DNA of 34,578 nucleotides from Pseudomonadales bacterium (GCA_028281635.1 JANQJM010000230.1:1-34578), one strand, 5' to 3'; counted from the stretch's first letter, positions 23,500 to 32,843 are shown. Program-made: numbers and translations. Notes: generated by a model from the letters alone, not told the origin.

Positions 23500-24678
23500 A
23501 TGAGTGGTTCAGCGACCCACCGAGCCGGCAGGCATTTTCTGCAAATACCAGGACCTTCCAATGTGCCCGACAGTGTGTTGCGCGCCATGGCGCAACCGGT
23601 GATCGACCATCGCGGACCAGAGTTTCCCGGGCTAACGCTTCCCTTATTCGAGAAACTCAAGAAAGTCTTCAGAACCGAATCGGAAGTCTTCATTTACCCT
23701 GCTTCAGGCACGGGCGGTTGGGAATGCGCACTACTCAATGCCCTGTCTCCCGGTGCCAAAGTCCTGGCTTTTGAAACCGGACATTTTGCCACGCTGTGGA
23801 AAAATGTGGCCGAGAAACTGGGCTTACATATTTTATGGATGCCCGGAGACTGGCGTCATGGCGTGGACCCCAAACTGGTGGAAGAGAAACTGAGCGAAGA
23901 CTCGGACCAGGAAATCAAAGCTGTGCTTGCCGTGCATACAGAAACCAGCACTGGTGTGACCAGCCGCATCCCCGAGATACGTGCCGCAATCGATAAGACG
24001 AAACACCCTGCATTGTTTATGGTTGATGCTGTCTCATCCCTTGCCTGCTCCGATTACCGTCATGACGAATGGGGAGTCGATATCACGGTAAGCGCCTCGC
24101 AGAAAGGACTGATGTTGCCGCCCGGACTGAGCTTCAATGCGGTTAGCAGCCTGGCCCTGGAGCAATCGAAAAACTCCCAGTCCCTGCATTCCTATTGGCA
24201 TTGGGACACGATGCTGGAAAACAATGCTCGCGGTTATTTTCCCTATACGCCCGCAACTAACCTGCTCTACGGCCTCGATGAAGCACTGAACCTGATCCAT
24301 GCTGAAGGTTTGGACAATGTCATTGCTCGTCACGCGCGATTTGCCGAAGCGACTCGAACAGCCGTTGCGGCCTGGGATCTGGATAACGTGTGCCTTAATG
24401 AAGCGGAGTACTGCAACAGCACGACAGCGGTGTTTGCCCCTGGCGATGCGGACGCCTTGCGCAAAGTGATACTTGAGAAATTTGATATGTCATTGGGAAC
24501 TGGACTTGGAATTTTGCGAGGCAAGATATTCCGTATTGGACACCTGGGCGACATCAATGAACTCATGTTGATGGGCACTCTGAGTGGCGTTGAGATGGGT
24601 CTCAAAGTAGCAGATATGCCGCATCAGCCCGGCGGCGCGCAGGCTGCGATGGAATTTCTTGCCAGCACCTCCGACTGA
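23500..24678 (+). CDS. Class V aminotransferase, serine/alanine-glyoxylate type
   Basis: This is a 392-residue cytoplasmic PLP enzyme. The family blocks QIPGPSNVPDSVLRAMAQPVIDHRGPEF, YPASGTGGWE, HTETSTGV, MVDAVSSL and the PLP lysine (202) in SASQKGLMLPPGLSF place it with serine-glyoxylate and alanine-glyoxylate aminotransferases. These turn glyoxylate into glycine using serine or alanine as amino donor. Length is normal. It starts 40 bases after the acylase and ends 24 bases before the permease, with AAGGAA upstream. Its presence next to amide-cleaving enzymes is notable because PHM plus PAL chemistry releases glyoxylate. Exact donor preference cannot be read from sequence. Confidence 0.88.
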   Translation: MSGSATHRAGRHFLQIPGPSNVPDSVLRAMAQPVIDHRGPEFPGLTLPLFEKLKKVFRTESEVFIYPASGTGGWECALLNALSPGAKVLAFETGHFATLWKNVAEKLGLHILWMPGDWRHGVDPKLVEEKLSEDSDQEIKAVLAVHTETSTGVTSRIPEIRAAIDKTKHPALFMVDAVSSLACSDYRHDEWGVDITVSASQKGLMLPPGLSFNAVSSLALEQSKNSQSLHSYWHWDTMLENNARGYFPYTPATNLLYGLDEALNLIHAEGLDNVIARHARFAEATRTAVAAWDLDNVCLNEAEYCNSTTAVFAPGDADALRKVILEKFDMSLGTGLGILRGKIFRIGHLGDINELMLMGTLSGVEMGLKVADMPHQPGGAQAAMEFLASTSD

Positions 24679-24702
24679 CAATTAGAACAACAAGGAGCCT
24701 TT

Positions 24703-26076
24703 ATGGACCCTGCCACTGCAGTAAATACTAGTGCTGCAATCTCTCTGTTAGGCTTTGCCGCCGTTATCTTTCTGTTGCTGTTTCTCATCGCCAAATGGAA
24801 ATGGCATGTCTTCTTTGCACTGCTCATTCCGATTTTGTTGTTCGGCATCTTGCCAGGTATTCAACAAAACAACTTTATCGATGCTTTTGAGAGTGGGTTT
24901 GGCAATACCCTGGGTTCAATCGGCGTGGTCATCGTACTCGGCTCGATTATCGCTGAGGCGCTGAAACACACCGGGGCAATTCAAGTAATTACTCGTTCAA
25001 TGGTGAATCTGGTTGGCTCCAACCGCATGCCACTGGCATTAACTCTCACTGGCTTCATCATTGGTGTCGCGATTTTTTCCGACGTGGCCTACGTGATTCT
25101 GAATCCGTTGGTGCACTCTGCAGCGAAAACCATGGGTGTTGGCATCGCAGTGATGTCTACCGGGTTAGTGGGAGCACTGCAACTTACTCACGCCATCGTG
25201 CCACCTACCCCTGGCCCACTGGCAGCGGCAGCATTAGTTGGCGCGGATATCGGCAAAACAATCATCTACGGCAGCATCGCCTGCCTGTTTGGGTCCCTGG
25301 CCTGTTGGGCGTGGGGAACTATGTTTGCTGGTCCGCGCATATCGACCCAGCCTTCCGATGAATTCGAAGGCATTACCATCGATGACCTGGACGAAGATGG
25401 CCCTTCCGAGTTGCCTAGCACGCTCAGTTCCTACATGCCGATTGTGATTCCGATCGTGCTTATTGGTACTCAGAGTGTTGTCGCACTAACCTTTCCCGAG
25501 GGTCATATCCTGCGCACTGTTTTTCTTTATCTGGGTTGGCCGGTAATGGCGCTGTCCGTTGGTGTTTGGCTTGCTTATCGCAATATTAAGAGTAAAGACG
25601 ACAAAGAAAAAGCGCGCGACGCCTGGGTGGAAGCAGCACTGAAAACTTCTGCAATGATTCTGGTTGTCACGGGACTCGGTGGCTCTCTAAGCGCAATCCT
25701 ACGCGGCACCCCTGCGGTGGATTTCATAGCGACTTTCTTCAGCGATTATGGGCTTCCTGCAATTCTGTTGCCATTCGTTATCGGTATCATTGGCAACATG
25801 ATTACTGGGTCGACAACAGTTGGTGTTATCACTGCCGCGTCTTTAGTTGCACCGATGCTTGGAAATCTCGCGCTTTCACCGGAAGCCGCCATGCTGGCGG
25901 GCGCTAGTGGCTCTGTAATCATCAAATACGTAAACAGCAGTTACTTTTGGGTGTGTACTTCGTTATCTAAACTGAGCGTGCCCGATGCAGTATTCAGTTA
26001 CGGTGGCGCAACGCTGGTAGGGGGCCTTGTTTCATTTGCTACTGTTTGTGTTCTTTGGGGTGCAGGATTGATTTAG
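24703..26076 (+). CDS. GntP-family permease
   Basis: This is a 457-residue inner-membrane protein with about 12 hydrophobic segments. GFGNTLGSIGVVIVLGSIIAE, FSDVAYVILNPL and HAIVPPTPGPLAAA are characteristic of the gluconate:H+ symporter family, which also imports other hydroxyacids such as glycerate and idonate. AAGGAG precedes the ATG at normal spacing. It is the last gene of the deacylase-amidohydrolase-acylase-aminotransferase run, so it probably imports a small acid produced or used by that pathway. Gluconate itself is not supported by context. Confidence 0.9.
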   Translation: MDPATAVNTSAAISLLGFAAVIFLLLFLIAKWKWHVFFALLIPILLFGILPGIQQNNFIDAFESGFGNTLGSIGVVIVLGSIIAEALKHTGAIQVITRSMVNLVGSNRMPLALTLTGFIIGVAIFSDVAYVILNPLVHSAAKTMGVGIAVMSTGLVGALQLTHAIVPPTPGPLAAAALVGADIGKTIIYGSIACLFGSLACWAWGTMFAGPRISTQPSDEFEGITIDDLDEDGPSELPSTLSSYMPIVIPIVLIGTQSVVALTFPEGHILRTVFLYLGWPVMALSVGVWLAYRNIKSKDDKEKARDAWVEAALKTSAMILVVTGLGGSLSAILRGTPAVDFIATFFSDYGLPAILLPFVIGIIGNMITGSTTVGVITAASLVAPMLGNLALSPEAAMLAGASGSVIIKYVNSSYFWVCTSLSKLSVPDAVFSYGGATLVGGLVSFATVCVLWGAGLI

Positions 26077-26147
26077 CTATCGCACCCTAAAACAGCGCAA
26101 GATGGAATATGGTAAGCTGGGCATTCGTTCACTAACAACGGAACCTT

Positions 26148-26819
26148 ATGCCCAGTATTATCGATTCTCTCATTGGCAAATCTCCAATTGCTTCCATAAA
26201 AGCACACATGCAACTAGCTCATCAGTGTGTTTCTACTCTAAACAGCTTTTTCTTACACACACTCTCCGATGATTGGGATTCCGCAGAGAATTTGCAGATT
26301 CAGATTAAGGCGATCGAAAACGAAGCGGATCGTCTGAAAAATGAAATCCGTGCGAACCTTCCAAGGACATTGCTGATGCCGTTCGCCAGAGCGGACGTAA
26401 TAGCGTTGCTGGCCATTCAAGATCGACTAGCCAATAAAGCGAAGGATATCGCGGGCTTGATGCTGGGCAGAAAAATGCAGTTTCCGGCGGAACTAGCTCA
26501 ACCGATCACAGAGTTAATGAGCTTGAGCGTGAGAGCAGCCAGCGTGGCACAAAATACTACTGAAGAGTTTAGCGACCTGCTTAAAGTTGGATTAGATAGT
26601 TCCCGGACTGATGTCGAAACGTTGCTTGAAGAACTGGATAGAATTGAAAGCGAAAGTGATGAAAAGCAAATTTCTATTCGTGCCGCTCTGTTTGCTATTG
26701 AAAAAGATCTGAATCCTGTAGACGTTATGTTCTATTACAAAGTTATCACACTAGTGGGAAATATTGCTGACGTTTCACAGAGGGTAGGCAATCGCATCAC
26801 GATTCTACTTTCCAAATAG
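26148..26819 (+). CDS. DUF47 / PhoU-like phosphate-associated protein (TIGR00153)
   Basis: This is a 223-residue all-helical cytoplasmic protein. The start MPSIIDSLIGKSPIASIKAH and the blocks IKAIENEADRLKNEIR (near 51-66) and FARADVIALLAIQDRLANKAKDIAGLML fit the DUF47 family, which resembles PhoU. It is normally encoded next to a low-affinity phosphate (Pit) transporter and thought to regulate it. Here no Pit gene follows; a FetB-like permease comes next. Either the pair is broken or the protein acts on a transporter encoded elsewhere. There is no clear terminator before it. Confidence 0.85.
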   Translation: MPSIIDSLIGKSPIASIKAHMQLAHQCVSTLNSFFLHTLSDDWDSAENLQIQIKAIENEADRLKNEIRANLPRTLLMPFARADVIALLAIQDRLANKAKDIAGLMLGRKMQFPAELAQPITELMSLSVRAASVAQNTTEEFSDLLKVGLDSSRTDVETLLEELDRIESESDEKQISIRAALFAIEKDLNPVDVMFYYKVITLVGNIADVSQRVGNRITILLSK

Positions 26820-26894
26820 TTCACATGATAGCTAGACAGGAAACAATCCGTCCTAAATTACTTTGTCGTGATAATCCTTCTCGCCAATTGACCC

Positions 26895-27590
26895 ATGACG
26901 CTAATTTCCTGGTTTGACCTAGCCTGGTGTCTGGTGCCAGTTGCACTCGTGCTCGCCATCAGTATGCAATGGCGAACGAATTCAACGGAGATAGTCATTG
27001 CAGTAGCGCGCATGTTGGTACAGTTAGTAGCCGTAGGTTATCTGCTTGTAGTTATTTTCAACAATCCTTCGCCGCTGATCAGCGCCGGCATTCTGATTCT
27101 GATGATCACGCTGGCCGGCTGGATTGCTGTCAGACCTGTACGACAACACCGCCAGTATCTGATGCCCTCCATTATTGCGCTGGGAATTGCAGTAGGCTTG
27201 CACCTGATGCTTTCTTTATTATTGGTATTGCGCGCTGGAAACTGGTTTCGCCCGGACCTGCTGATCCCTTTGGCAGGTATGTATTTCGCTAACACCATGA
27301 ATACAATCAGCCTGGCCGCTGAGCGATTTCAGTCTGAACTGGAGAACCAACAAGCAACAGGCACAGCCCGCGCCATCGCCTTTCAGACCTCCATGATTCC
27401 GCAGATAAATAGTTTGCTCGCTGTAGGGCTCGTCGCCCTGCCAGGCATGATGACCGGACAGATCCTCTCTGGCGTTTCACCGCTGGTGGCGGTGCGCTAT
27501 CAGATCATGATCATGTCCATGCTGCTGGGCGCATCAGGAGTGGGTGCTGCGTTGATGCTTTGGATCGTGAGTAAGAATCAATCGCAATAG
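26895..27590 (+). CDS. FetB/YbbM-family ABC permease (UPF0014)
   Basis: This is a 231-residue membrane protein with about six or seven helices. The blocks ARMLVQLVAVGYLL, PLAGMYFANTMNTISLAAERF and FQTSMIPQINSLLAVGLVALPGMMTGQILSGVSP are the signature of the UPF0014 permeases. In E. coli the protein pairs with the ATPase FetA in metal (iron) export. No FetA-like ATPase gene is adjacent here, so the partner must lie elsewhere or the permease works with another ATPase. It is slightly shorter than FetB. No strong ribosome site is seen. Confidence 0.85.
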   Translation: MTLISWFDLAWCLVPVALVLAISMQWRTNSTEIVIAVARMLVQLVAVGYLLVVIFNNPSPLISAGILILMITLAGWIAVRPVRQHRQYLMPSIIALGIAVGLHLMLSLLLVLRAGNWFRPDLLIPLAGMYFANTMNTISLAAERFQSELENQQATGTARAIAFQTSMIPQINSLLAVGLVALPGMMTGQILSGVSPLVAVRYQIMIMSMLLGASGVGAALMLWIVSKNQSQ

Positions 27591-27592
27591 AT

Positions 27593-27674
27593 GCTCCAGC
27601 TGGAGCTATTCCTGGTGCGCGCTTGACTGGATGAAACTCTGATATACACCAGAAGTAGAATGAAAGATTCTACT
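27593..27674. repeat. Two hairpins in the gap before rpmE2
   Basis: GCTCCAGCTGGAGC (27593-27606) is a perfect 14-bp palindrome right after the FetB-like gene. AGTAGAAT and ATTCTACT (27654-27661 and 27667-27674) form an 8-bp stem around GAAAG just before the rpmE2 stop side. Both sit between convergent genes, so they may be transcript ends, but neither has a proper T tract. Confidence 0.35.
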
Positions 27675-27685
27675 CCTGATCAACT

Positions 27686-27937
27686 TTACTTCTTGGCTCT
27701 GGACTTGTAGCGCTTATTGAATTTAGCGACTCGACCATCGCTCTCTGATATTCGTTGTTTACCAGTATAAAATGGGTGAGAGTCACTCGAGGCATCAATT
27801 TGCATATAGGGATAAGTTTTACCCTCATACTCAATTGTGCGATCAGTCTTTAATGACGAACCAATAACGAAGTAGCGATCCACCGATGTGTCATGAAACA
27901 CCACTGGACGATAGTCTGGATGAGTGTCTGATTTCAT
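27686..27937 (-). CDS. rpmE2: Ribosomal protein bL31, zinc-free type B
   Basis: This is an 83-residue protein. [21 protein letters not shown] and [12 protein letters not shown] match L31 type B, and there is no CxxC, so it lacks the zinc ribbon of type A L31. Type B paralogs replace the zinc form when zinc is scarce and are usually repressed by Zur. The upstream region contains a Zur-like dyad. The gene is divergent from putA with an 81-base spacer and convergent with the FetB-like gene. Confidence 0.95.
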   Translation of the reverse strand: MKSDTHPDYRPVVFHDTSVDRYFVIGSSLKTDRTIEYEGKTYPYMQIDASSDSHPFYTGKQRISESDGRVAKFNKRYKSRAKK

Positions 27938-27960
27938 AAAGTATCTCTCTTAGGCAATAG

Positions 27961-27975
27961 TGTTACATTATGACA
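27961..27975. promoter_or_regulatory. Zur-box-like operator upstream of rpmE2
   Basis: On the minus strand TGTCATAATGTAACA agrees at 13 of 15 positions with the core TGTTATAATATAACA of the gammaproteobacterial Zur box as I recall it. It starts about 23 bases before the rpmE2 start codon. Position and downstream gene fit zinc-dependent repression; the shared spacer means putA expression might also be touched. Confidence 0.5.
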
Positions 27976-28018
27976 AATTCACCAAAGATGAAAATCGAAT
28001 GCAGATGAGCAGTAAGAC

Positions 28019-31000
28019 ATGAGTTCCGTTTCAGTCGCTGATTTTTCCAAAAACGCAAAGTTTGCCCCTGAGCACGCAGTCTTACGCACACTTGTAGCTA
28101 TAGCTGATCTTTCAAAAGAGGACCTCAGCAACATAGCGAGTAAAGCTGCGGATTTGGTACGACGCATTCGATCGGACAAAGTTCCAACGCTAATGGAGCA
28201 TTTCCTGACCGAATACGGACTGTCGACCCGTGAAGGAGTTGCTTTGATGTGTCTGGCAGAAGCAATGCTTCGAGTGCCCGATACCGAAACCATGGATGCC
28301 CTGATTGAAGACAAAATAGCACCTTCCAACTGGGGCAGGCATTTAGGGTCTGCTTCTTCTTCGCTTGTGAATGCTTCGACATGGGCATTGATGCTTACGG
28401 GGAGCATGTTGGAAGACCAGCAACCGGGATTAGCCGGTGTACTTCGAGGTGCAATAAAACGCCTAGGCGAGCCAGTAATACGTGTTGCCGTAAATCAGGT
28501 CATGAAGGAAATGGGTCGTCAGTTTGTACTCGGTGAAACCATAGAAAAGGCTTTGGAAAGAGCACATGAATGGGAGGCACAGGGATTCACCTACAGCTAC
28601 GATATGCTGGGTGAAGCAGCAATCACCGCCGAGGATGCTGATCGCTACAGAAAAGCCTACAGTGACGCAATTACCACAATTGCTCGCACTTGTACCAAGA
28701 AATCTGTTGAGGAAAACCCCGGCATCTCGATCAAGCTTTCCGCCTTGCACCCTCGTTACGAAGTGGCGCAGGAACATCGTGTAATGGCGGAACTTGTTCC
28801 CGTCACGCTGGGACTTGCCCGTCAGGCCAAGCAGGCTGGTATGGGCTTTAACATAGATGCCGAAGAACAGGACAGGCTGGTTTTATCGCTTAGAGTGATC
28901 GAAACAGTTCTCTCCTCCCCAGACCTGGCCGGTTGGAGCGGTTTTGGTGTGGTTGTGCAGGCCTATAGCAAACGCGCCGGTTTGGTCATCGACTGGCTTC
29001 ATGGTCTGGCTGAAAAGCTGGACCGTCGGATTATGGTGCGACTCGTTAAAGGGGCCTATTGGGACACAGAAATGAAGCTGGCCCAGGTCGGAGGCCTGCC
29101 GGACTTTCCCCTATTTACTTCCAAGACCGCCACCGATGTCAGCTTCATCGCCAACGCAAAAAAACTGCTGGACTACACCGACAGAATTTATCCTCAGTTC
29201 GCAACTCACAACGCGCACTCTGTCGCGGCGGTACTGGAAATGGCTGCAGGGCGACCATTTGAATTTCAACGCCTCCACGGCATGGGAGAACGCTTGCACG
29301 ATGTTGTGATGGAAGAAACCAGGGGGCGTTGCAGAATTTATGCACCTGTTGGTGCACATCGGGATTTGTTGGCTTATCTGGTTCGCCGTCTATTGGAGAA
29401 CGGTGCAAATTCGTCATTTGTGAATCAGATCGTAAACACCAGTATCAGCCCGGAGACGATTGCTGAAGACCCATTCGCAAAGCTGGAATCAGCGAAGCCA
29501 CCGAAAGCACTGGTAGCACCCCATGCCTTGTTTGCTGAGCGCATTAATTCTCGGGGGTTTGATTTAACTGACGAGGAAACCCTCAGTGGGTTGTATGCTG
29601 AACAAAACCTGGTTCTACCTGACGCCACACCTCTAACTGTTTCATCACCCACGGGCATTGTTGCCCCAGTCACCAACCCTGCCAACGGTGAGATCATCGC
29701 TCAGGTGATAGAGGCCGATGAACAAACTGTTGCCCAGGCAATAGCAGATGCTCAGAGTTGGCAAGCTCCTGTTAATGAACGTGCAGCCATCTTGCGAAGA
29801 GCCGCCGATCTTTATGAACAGAACATCGGACTGATTTTTACGGCATTGGCGCGAGAAGCCGGAAAGACCATTCCTGACTGCGTCGGCGAGGTCCGCGAGG
29901 CTGTCGACTTCCTGCGCTATTATGCCAGTCAGGCAGAAAAGTCGAATCCCAATCCACAAGGACTCTTCGCAGCCATTTCGCCGTGGAACTTTCCATTGGC
30001 GATATTTACTGGCCAGATAGCAGCGGCCCTGATGGCGGGAAATGGTGTCCTCGCCAAACCCGCAGAACAGACACCCATCATCTCAACTATAGCGGTCAAT
30101 TTACTGCATGAAGCAGGCGTGCCCCAATCGGCATTGCAATTGCTTCCGGGCCAGGGTCATACCGTGGGGGCAGCATTAACATCGGATGCTCGTATTTCTG
30201 GAGTCGTGTTCACGGGTTCAACTGATACGGCACTAATCATCCGGCGATCAATTGCTGACCACCTTTCCCCTTCCGCACCTTTCATCGCAGAGACTGGCGG
30301 CTTGAATGCCATGATTATCGATTCCACGGCATTGCCTGAACAGGCTGTTCAGGATGTTGTTTCCTCGGCATTTCAATCCGCCGGTCAACGCTGCTCGGCA
30401 TTGCGTTGTCTGTATATTCAAGAGGACATCGCCCCGGACATAGTCGAAATGATTAAGGGCGCAATGGACCAATTGTCCGTCGGCGATCCCTGGAAACTTT
30501 CCACCGACATAGGACCAGTAATTGATCGCGAAGCAAAGTCAGAAATTGAAGCCTATATCTCTGAGGCAAAATCATACGGCAAAGTTCTTCACTCATTACC
30601 TTTGAAAGACGGTGGAAATTTTATTCCCCCCACATTAATTCAGGTGACTGGCATCGAAGAACTGGCTCGTGAAGTGTTCGGCCCTGTTCTGCATATTGCA
30701 ACATTTGAACGTGATGAGCTAAGTACAGTCATTAAGGCAATCAATAACAAAGGGTTTGGTTTGACCTTTGGCTTACACACCCGTATTGATTCGCGGGTTC
30801 AGGAAATCTCTGATGACATTCATGTCGGCAATATCTATGTAAACAGAAACCAAATTGGTGCGGTGGTAGGGAGCCAGCCGTTTGGAGGCGAAGGCATGTC
30901 AGGCACCGGTCCAAAGGCAGGCGGGCCGTTATACCTGAGTCGTTTTTCCAAACTTACCCCGTCCGAACCTGCTGGTAGCTGGGATGTAACCTGCGATATA

Positions 31001-31423
31001 GAAGCGCTACGGCAACGACTTAACAATGTAAAAGATAAAAGCCAGATTAGCCATCTGGAGCTTCCCGGACCAACGGGCGAAGCCAATACCTTGAGGGTCT
31101 TGCAGCGGGGACCAATTCTTTGCATGGGGCCAGGTATTGAAGCAGCACATAAACAAATCGATATTGTGGAAAAACTGGGCGGCATTGCTATTAGTGCTAA
31201 CGGATCGATAGCGCCTCAAATTCTGACACAACTGGAAAATATCCATGCTGTTGTCTGGTGGGGTGATGATGCCAGAGCCTACGCGCAAGCATTAGCCAGG
31301 CGACCTGGACCGATTATTCCTCTGATCACCGAGACTCCAGATCTGGGTCATGTTGCTCATGAGCGCCACCTTTGTATAGACACCACAGCGGCGGGTGGAA
31401 ATGCAAGACTGTTGGCTGGTTAG
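28019..31423 (+). CDS. putA: Bifunctional proline dehydrogenase / P5C dehydrogenase without DNA-binding domain
   Basis: This 1134-residue enzyme oxidises proline to glutamate. The FAD-binding PRODH barrel (about 130-460) shows KLSALHPRYE, DAEEQDRL, RLVKGAYWDTEMK, FATHNAHSV and RLHGMGE. The aldehyde dehydrogenase domain (about 530-980) has Glu 758 in AETGG and the catalytic Cys 792 in GQRCSALR, 34 residues apart as usual. A further ALDH-like C-terminal domain (about 980-1134) ends GGNARLLAG, as in type B PutA. The N-terminus goes straight into the arm domain, so there is no ribbon-helix-helix repressor domain. Regulation must come from another factor. The ribosome site is weak. Confidence 0.95.
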   Translation: MSSVSVADFSKNAKFAPEHAVLRTLVAIADLSKEDLSNIASKAADLVRRIRSDKVPTLMEHFLTEYGLSTREGVALMCLAEAMLRVPDTETMDALIEDKIAPSNWGRHLGSASSSLVNASTWALMLTGSMLEDQQPGLAGVLRGAIKRLGEPVIRVAVNQVMKEMGRQFVLGETIEKALERAHEWEAQGFTYSYDMLGEAAITAEDADRYRKAYSDAITTIARTCTKKSVEENPGISIKLSALHPRYEVAQEHRVMAELVPVTLGLARQAKQAGMGFNIDAEEQDRLVLSLRVIETVLSSPDLAGWSGFGVVVQAYSKRAGLVIDWLHGLAEKLDRRIMVRLVKGAYWDTEMKLAQVGGLPDFPLFTSKTATDVSFIANAKKLLDYTDRIYPQFATHNAHSVAAVLEMAAGRPFEFQRLHGMGERLHDVVMEETRGRCRIYAPVGAHRDLLAYLVRRLLENGANSSFVNQIVNTSISPETIAEDPFAKLESAKPPKALVAPHALFAERINSRGFDLTDEETLSGLYAEQNLVLPDATPLTVSSPTGIVAPVTNPANGEIIAQVIEADEQTVAQAIADAQSWQAPVNERAAILRRAADLYEQNIGLIFTALAREAGKTIPDCVGEVREAVDFLRYYASQAEKSNPNPQGLFAAISPWNFPLAIFTGQIAAALMAGNGVLAKPAEQTPIISTIAVNLLHEAGVPQSALQLLPGQGHTVGAALTSDARISGVVFTGSTDTALIIRRSIADHLSPSAPFIAETGGLNAMIIDSTALPEQAVQDVVSSAFQSAGQRCSALRCLYIQEDIAPDIVEMIKGAMDQLSVGDPWKLSTDIGPVIDREAKSEIEAYISEAKSYGKVLHSLPLKDGGNFIPPTLIQVTGIEELAREVFGPVLHIATFERDELSTVIKAINNKGFGLTFGLHTRIDSRVQEISDDIHVGNIYVNRNQIGAVVGSQPFGGEGMSGTGPKAGGPLYLSRFSKLTPSEPAGSWDVTCDIEALRQRLNNVKDKSQISHLELPGPTGEANTLRVLQRGPILCMGPGIEAAHKQIDIVEKLGGIAISANGSIAPQILTQLENIHAVVWWGDDARAYAQALARRPGPIIPLITETPDLGHVAHERHLCIDTTAAGGNARLLAG

Positions 31424-31831
31424 AAACACTTCGCAGCTGCAATTTTACCGAACCCCAATTATCAGCCCTCTTACTTAGGACTGGGCTAATTCAAATTTTG
31501 GTCCACCCTAGCCAAGCCCTCCAGGGGCTAAACCCGGTGCGGATCTATCTGGAGTGCAGATTCGTAGGCCGTTCTGGTTTAGACAATCCGCCCGAGTTGG
31601 AACAACGCGTTTCCGGATCCTGAAAGTGCGAGGGTGGATTGTGGATAATATTCCCGTCAGAACTCTACTATCTGGAATTAGACGGCTAGTTGGATTCAAA
31701 TGTCTTCCAAATACCAGATGCACACCTGCCGTTCTATTGACTGGACAACAGCTTGCTTCGAGGCTACCTTTCGTTGTTCTTGGATACACAGCTCGAAAAT
31801 CAATAATGACGTGATTCCTCTGGAGGATTTT
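31424..31831. other. 408-base gap between putA and the lipoprotein gene
   Basis: I find no convincing gene, RNA or terminator. TAGCC and GGCTA with inner CCCT/AGGG near 31508-31530 can form a modest hairpin. GGATAATATT near 31642-31651 could supply a -10 element for the lipoprotein gene. Short ORFs here lack ribosome sites and recognisable sequence. Confidence 0.5.
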
Positions 31832-32725
31832 ATGAGAACTATGGTCATTGCGAGCGCTCTGTCGCTCGTTCTGGTGGCTTGCTCTAACGAGAATGAGCCC
31901 ACTACTTCCAATGTCGCTGAACCCGCTTCAGCCGCATCCAATATGGCGGAAGAAACCGTCACTGCCGCCACCAGCCTTGAGGATGTCCTCAATCACGAAC
32001 GTCGCGATGGAAACCGTGCTCGCGACGAATGGCGCCACCCTCAGGAAACTCTGTCTTTCTTCGGTATTGAGCCGGACATGACAATCGCCGAAGTCCTTCC
32101 CGGCAATGGCGGCTGGTATTCCCAGATTCTAACTCCGCTTACTGCCGAGCGGGGCCGTATGATCGGTTTGACCTATCCTGACAGCCTCTTCCAGCAAATG
32201 TTTGGAACCTGGAATGCAGATTCTGTTGAAAGGATCGGTGCAGACATTTCTCAAATGGGCCGGTATTTAAGTGTTGCAGGTGTTGAGAGTTCGCAACCAA
32301 CAGTAGGCTACACCATCGACAATATCCCGGACTCTATGAACGGTCAGGCTGATGCCGCGCTATTCTTCCGGGCTATGCACCACCTGTTCCGCTTTGAAGA
32401 ACCCATAATCGATACGGCAATGGCTGAAGTTTACGATCTGCTCGCGCCAGGCGGTGTGGTCGGCGTAGTACAGCACCGCGCTCCAGAAGACGCCGACCCT
32501 GAGTTTGCCAATGGCAACAATGGTTATTTGAAACAAAGCAATGTTGTCGCCGCGTTCGAGCGAGCGGGCTTCGTACTTGAAGCAAGCAGTGAGATTAATG
32601 CCAATCCTAACGACCCTGCCGACAACATGGTATGGCGTCTGCCACCAACCACCACCGACAACCCTGATACTCAGGCAATTGGTGAGTCAGACCGAATGAC
32701 CTTAAGATTCCGCAAACCGGAATAA
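31832..32725 (+). CDS. Lipoprotein with class I methyltransferase-like fold
   Basis: This is a 297-residue protein. The first 17 residues end in the lipobox LVAC (Cys 17), so the product should be a lipoprotein outside the cytoplasm. After an Ala/Glu/Ser-rich linker, EPDMTIAEVLPGNGGWYSQILTPL resembles the SAM-binding motif I (EVGPGxGxYT), and MAEVYDLLAPGGVVGVVQHR resembles the post-II region of class I methyltransferases. Such lipidated relatives are known from other proteobacterial genomes, but SAM is not expected in the periplasm, so catalysis is doubtful. GGAGGA seven bases before the ATG at 31832 fixes the start. It is a single gene with its own terminator. Confidence 0.75.
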   Translation: MRTMVIASALSLVLVACSNENEPTTSNVAEPASAASNMAEETVTAATSLEDVLNHERRDGNRARDEWRHPQETLSFFGIEPDMTIAEVLPGNGGWYSQILTPLTAERGRMIGLTYPDSLFQQMFGTWNADSVERIGADISQMGRYLSVAGVESSQPTVGYTIDNIPDSMNGQADAALFFRAMHHLFRFEEPIIDTAMAEVYDLLAPGGVVGVVQHRAPEDADPEFANGNNGYLKQSNVVAAFERAGFVLEASSEINANPNDPADNMVWRLPPTTTDNPDTQAIGESDRMTLRFRKPE

Positions 32726-32745
32726 CAGATACAAACTATCTCGAC

Positions 32746-32777
32746 AAAAAGTCCTGGTTTATCACCGGGACTTTTTC
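32746..32777 (+). terminator. Rho-independent terminator after the lipoprotein gene
   Basis: AAAAAGTCCTGGT pairs with ACCGGGACTTTTT, with one wobble, around TTATC, and ends in a T run. It lies about 20 bases after the stop codon. Confidence 0.9.
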
Positions 32778-32843
32778 ATTTTGCGATATGTTTTCCAAAT
32801 TAACTCGAGTATAGCTGGGCTTCGAGCGGAGTTTGGGTGGTCA

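Noticed and set aside
31372..31623. Rightward 83-codon frame overlapping the end of putA
   Set aside because: It overlaps conserved PutA codons and has no ribosome site or recognisable sequence.
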